A stretch of 53,117 nucleotides of DNA from JAKFEW01 sp036675505 (lineage in GTDB: Bacteria; Cyanobacteriota; Sericytochromatia; S15B-MN24; JAQBPE01), in contig JAKFEW010000114.1 in the NCBI GenBank assembly GCA_036675505.1, positions 1 to 53,117 on the forward strand, read 5' to 3'. The translations under genes and the position numbers were made by a program. The first letter of the stretch is position 1, and each line of letters starts with the position of its first letter. The notes under the pieces were generated by a model that saw nothing but the letters and a program-made list of their open reading frames with translations, was not told where the DNA came from and searched no databases. Below, in pieces: positions 51,426 to 53,117 of the stretch.

Positions 51426-52082
51426 ATGTCCATCGTCCGGCGCCTCACGGCCCCCGCCCTCGCGCTCGTGCTGGCCCTCGGCCTGGCGCAGGCGCCCGCG
51501 TGGGCGGAAGAGCCGCTCCAGCCCCGGCCGGCCCGGGCGAACGTCGAGGTGTTCCCCTGGTCCGTGCTCGCGCCGGTCGGCCTGTCGGCGGGCTACGTCG
51601 TCACCGGGCAGGGCACCAAGGCGCTCCTGGCGCCAATCGGCGTCTACGCCCTCACCTTCGGCGGCATGGCGCTGACCTTCGCGGCCGCCTGGGACCGCGG
51701 CAGCTGGAAAAATCCTGTCGGCTCGCTCGTCGACATCATCGTCTCGCCGCTCGCGGGCGCCGGCATCGGGTTCGCGAGCGGCGCGGCGATCGTGCTGGTG
51801 GACCAGGCGCTGACGCCGCACGCCGGCGGCCCCTGGCTGGCGCCCGCGCTGTCGGCGGGCGCGGTGGTGGCGCTCATCGGCACCCACGTCGTGTGGTTGA
51901 AGCTTTACTCAGAGCCCCTCGCGAATCACCACCCCGGTCTGTCGTTCGAACAGCACCACGGCCTGGTGGGGGGCGATGATCGCGCCGCGCAGCTCCTCGA
52001 CCTTGATCCGCGAGCTCTCGACGTTGGCGCCACGGAAATCCGTGCGCTCGAGCTTCGCCTTGTCGAAGGTGGCGCCCTGTAG
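51426..52082 (+). CDS. Exported membrane protein with an overlapping 3' extension
   Basis: The 218-residue reading frame starts after AAGGAGG with a Sec signal ending at AWA|EE. Three Gly/Ala-rich hydrophobic helices follow to about residue 160 (GVYALTFGGMALTFAAAW; AGAGIGFASGAAIVLV; APALSAGAVVALIGTHVVW). The last 58 codons run opposite to the 3' end of the pentapeptide gene and look like noncoding sequence. The natural end was probably near 51908 and the stop appears lost. No family is recognised. Confidence 0.7.
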   Translation: MSIVRRLTAPALALVLALGLAQAPAWAEEPLQPRPARANVEVFPWSVLAPVGLSAGYVVTGQGTKALLAPIGVYALTFGGMALTFAAAWDRGSWKNPVGSLVDIIVSPLAGAGIGFASGAAIVLVDQALTPHAGGPWLAPALSAGAVVALIGTHVVWLKLYSEPLANHHPGLSFEQHHGLVGGDDRAAQLLDLDPRALDVGATEIRALELRLVEGGAL

Positions 52083-52559
52083 GTCGCAGTCGATGAACAC
52101 GGCGCCACGCAGGTCCGCGCCGTCGAAGTTGACGTCGATCAGGGCGCAGCGCTCGAAGCGGACCTCCTTGAAGGCCGCCTCGTCGAACTGCATGTACTTG
52201 CCCTGGCAGTCGCGGAAGACGGTCTGCTGGATGCGCGCCCGGTTGAGCTTGAAGCCCGCCAGCCGGCAGTTCTCGACGATCACGCGGCGGAAGCCGGCCT
52301 GGCTCCAGTCGGTGTTGGAGAGGTCGCAGTCGCCGACCAGCACGTCGTCGAGGCTCAGCCGCAGCAGCTGCAGGCCGCTGAAGCTCGCGCGCTGGATGCG
52401 CGACTCGGCGAAGCTCACGCCGTCGGCGTGGTCGAACGGTTGGCCGACGAGGTTCAAGCCTTTGTAGCACTCGGAGCGCTCGATGCCCCCGTCGGGCCAC
52501 TCGTCGGGGGTGTCGTGCGCCGGGAGGCGCGGGGCTGGGATGGCTTTAGGGGGCGTCAT
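51909..52559 (-). CDS. Pentapeptide-repeat protein
   Basis: The 216-residue protein has a long run of A(D/N)LXX-type pentapeptides from about residue 40 to 190, such as ALIDVNFDGADLRGAVF and DLQGATFDKAKLERTDF. These fold into a right-handed beta-helix. Some such proteins mimic DNA and protect gyrase (Qnr/MfpA), but the Cys/Asp-rich coils here do not allow that assignment. The start at 52559 lacks a clear ribosome site. Confidence 0.88.
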   Translation of the reverse strand: MTPPKAIPAPRLPAHDTPDEWPDGGIERSECYKGLNLVGQPFDHADGVSFAESRIQRASFSGLQLLRLSLDDVLVGDCDLSNTDWSQAGFRRVIVENCRLAGFKLNRARIQQTVFRDCQGKYMQFDEAAFKEVRFERCALIDVNFDGADLRGAVFIDCDLQGATFDKAKLERTDFRGANVESSRIKVEELRGAIIAPHQAVVLFERQTGVVIREGL

Positions 52560-52571
52560 GGCGGGCTCGGC

Positions 52572-52591
52572 GGGGGGACGGTCGTCCCCCC
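52572..52591. promoter_or_regulatory. 9-bp palindrome between promoter and start
   Basis: GGGGGGACG and CGTCCCCCC flank GT. On the minus strand a TATAAA (52597-52592) directly upstream can serve as a -10 for the pentapeptide gene, so the expected transcript start falls in the palindrome. It may be an operator; no T-run supports a terminator. Confidence 0.5.
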
Positions 52592-52611
52592 TTTATACCA
52601 GCTGGCGCCGC

Positions 52612-53117
52612 TCAGCGGGCGACGAGACGCACCTCGCCGTCCGGCCCATGGGCGACGAGCCCGCCCCGGCCGTCCGAACGCAGCGAGACCGGCCCTTCCG
52701 GCCCGATCACGTCGAGCCGGCCTGGCCCCGCGGCGGTCACGCGCGCGTTGTCCTCGAGCAGCGTCTTGCCGGAGCTCGCATCACGCGCGACGAGGTGCAG
52801 CGCACCGTCCGGTGCCACGTCGATGCGCAGCGTGACGCGCTTCTTCACGAAGCCCATGGCCGCCGACACCTGCACGTCGGCCTCGAGCGACCGCGCGTCG
52901 ACGCTGCGCAACGTACCCTGGCCCTCGACCTTGAAGCCCTTGATGCGCGTGCCCGGCGCGAGGCAGAGCGTGACGCCGGGGCGCAGGCCGAGGCCGACGA
53001 ACGGGCCGCCCGCATCGGGCGTGGGGGTGGGGGTGGGAGTGGGAGTGGGGGCAGGAATGGGGGTGGGGGCAGGAATGGGGGTGGGGGCAGGAATGGGGGT
53101 GGGGGCAGGAATGGGGG
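52612..53117 (-). CDS. Partial protein with proline-rich repeat, paralogue of the gene at 29058
   Basis: The gene continues beyond the right edge of the window, so only its 3' part (168 codons) is present. It begins with at least three hexapeptides PIPAPT and a PT run, then DAGGPFVGLGLRPGVTLCLAP and a beta-rich domain ending in GPDGEVRLVAR. The domain aligns with the protein at 29058-29600, which suggests one family with different N-termini. A short in-frame TTG start at 52911 is less likely than this longer reading. Confidence 0.75.
   Translation of the reverse strand, partial: PIPAPTPIPAPTPIPAPTPIPAPTPTPTPTPTPDAGGPFVGLGLRPGVTLCLAPGTRIKGFKVEGQGTLRSVDARSLEADVQVSAAMGFVKKRVTLRIDVAPDGALHLVARDASSGKTLLEDNARVTAAGPGRLDVIGPEGPVSLRSDGRGGLVAHGPDGEVRLVAR
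53044..53117. repeat. 18-bp tandem repeat (PIPAPT-coding)
   Basis: The plus-strand unit GGGGGCAGGAATGGGGGT recurs about four times up to the window edge, preceded by a shorter GGGAGT/GGGGGT run. In the minus-strand gene each unit encodes PIPAPT. The repeat number is probably variable between strains. Confidence 0.85.

Noticed and set aside
53029..53117. Tandem repeat as a CRISPR array
   Set aside because: The units are 18 bp, contiguous and without spacers, and they are in frame in a proline-rich coding region.

Overview
The window is about 53 kb of GC-rich bacterial chromosome, with no rRNA, tRNA, insertion sequence, phage gene or CRISPR array that I can see. About sixty genes lie on both strands in short operons, many with ATGA/GTGA stop-start overlaps, GGAGG ribosome sites and frequent GTG/TTG starts. 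The organism cannot be named from the sequence. Several features suggest a poorly studied lineage with cyanobacterial affinities, for example a non-photosynthetic relative of Cyanobacteria: a NahK-like kinase paired with a DOMON-like protein, an NHLP-type RiPP leader, and promoter boxes that fit the cyanobacterial Pho-box pattern PyTTAAPyPy(T/A). The two SOS-like boxes instead follow the GAAC-N4-GTTC type known from Gram-positive bacteria. The placement is a guess.

Layout. 0.2-5.5 kb: a glycine-zipper protein, a MocR regulator divergent from a deformylase/EamA exporter pair, a small membrane protein, a YwbE-like protein and a tandem GNAT enzyme. 5.7-12.8 kb: a full-length rifamycin phosphotransferase (rph) with a near-consensus promoter, YebC, an inositol-monophosphatase-like enzyme, a class III aminotransferase and a secreted hydrolase. 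12.9-16.3 kb: a UvrA-like ABC ATPase divergent from an ArsR regulator and an SRPBCC protein. 16.3-23.0 kb: a Sel1-repeat protein, an EF-hand/C39-like protein, a decayed DUF952 gene, an aldo/keto reductase, an 87-residue protein behind an SOS-like palindrome, TruC and an M19-like dipeptidase. 23.0-26.6 kb: a lipoprotein subtilisin facing an orphan NHLP-leader RiPP precursor and a 61-residue acidic peptide, then an Rrf2 regulator with a thioredoxin-reductase-like flavoprotein. 26.6-35.7 kb: the DOMON-like/NahK-like pair, hypothetical exported proteins, a fatty acid desaturase, and a hydrolase plus heterodimeric ABC exporter operon. 35.7-42.4 kb: small proteins, two lipoproteins, a methyltransferase, a HepT/MntA toxin-antitoxin pair, a truncated paralogue of the gene at 3985, and a conserved hypothetical gene behind a consensus SOS box. 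42.6-53.1 kb: an oxidoreductase, a GNAT enzyme, a divergent NmrA/AraC pair, an EF-hand lipoprotein divergent from a clostripain-like lipoprotein, a hydrolase, a Cys-cluster protein, a J-like protein, a pentapeptide protein and a proline-rich repeat protein cut by the window edge.

The most interesting signals are regulatory. At least five intergenic regions ahead of exported or hypothetical proteins (138, 23023, 28949, 39047 and 47749-47804) carry TTAA-type direct repeats phased at 11 bp, the geometry of an OmpR/PhoB-family regulon. Two unrelated hypothetical genes (20833, 41596) carry GAAC-N4-GTTC SOS-like operators at their promoters. The Cys-free NHLP precursor at 24432-24881 has no maturation enzyme in the window but sits tail to tail with a protease. 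Two distant members of an unnamed exported-protein family (29058 and 52612) are also present.
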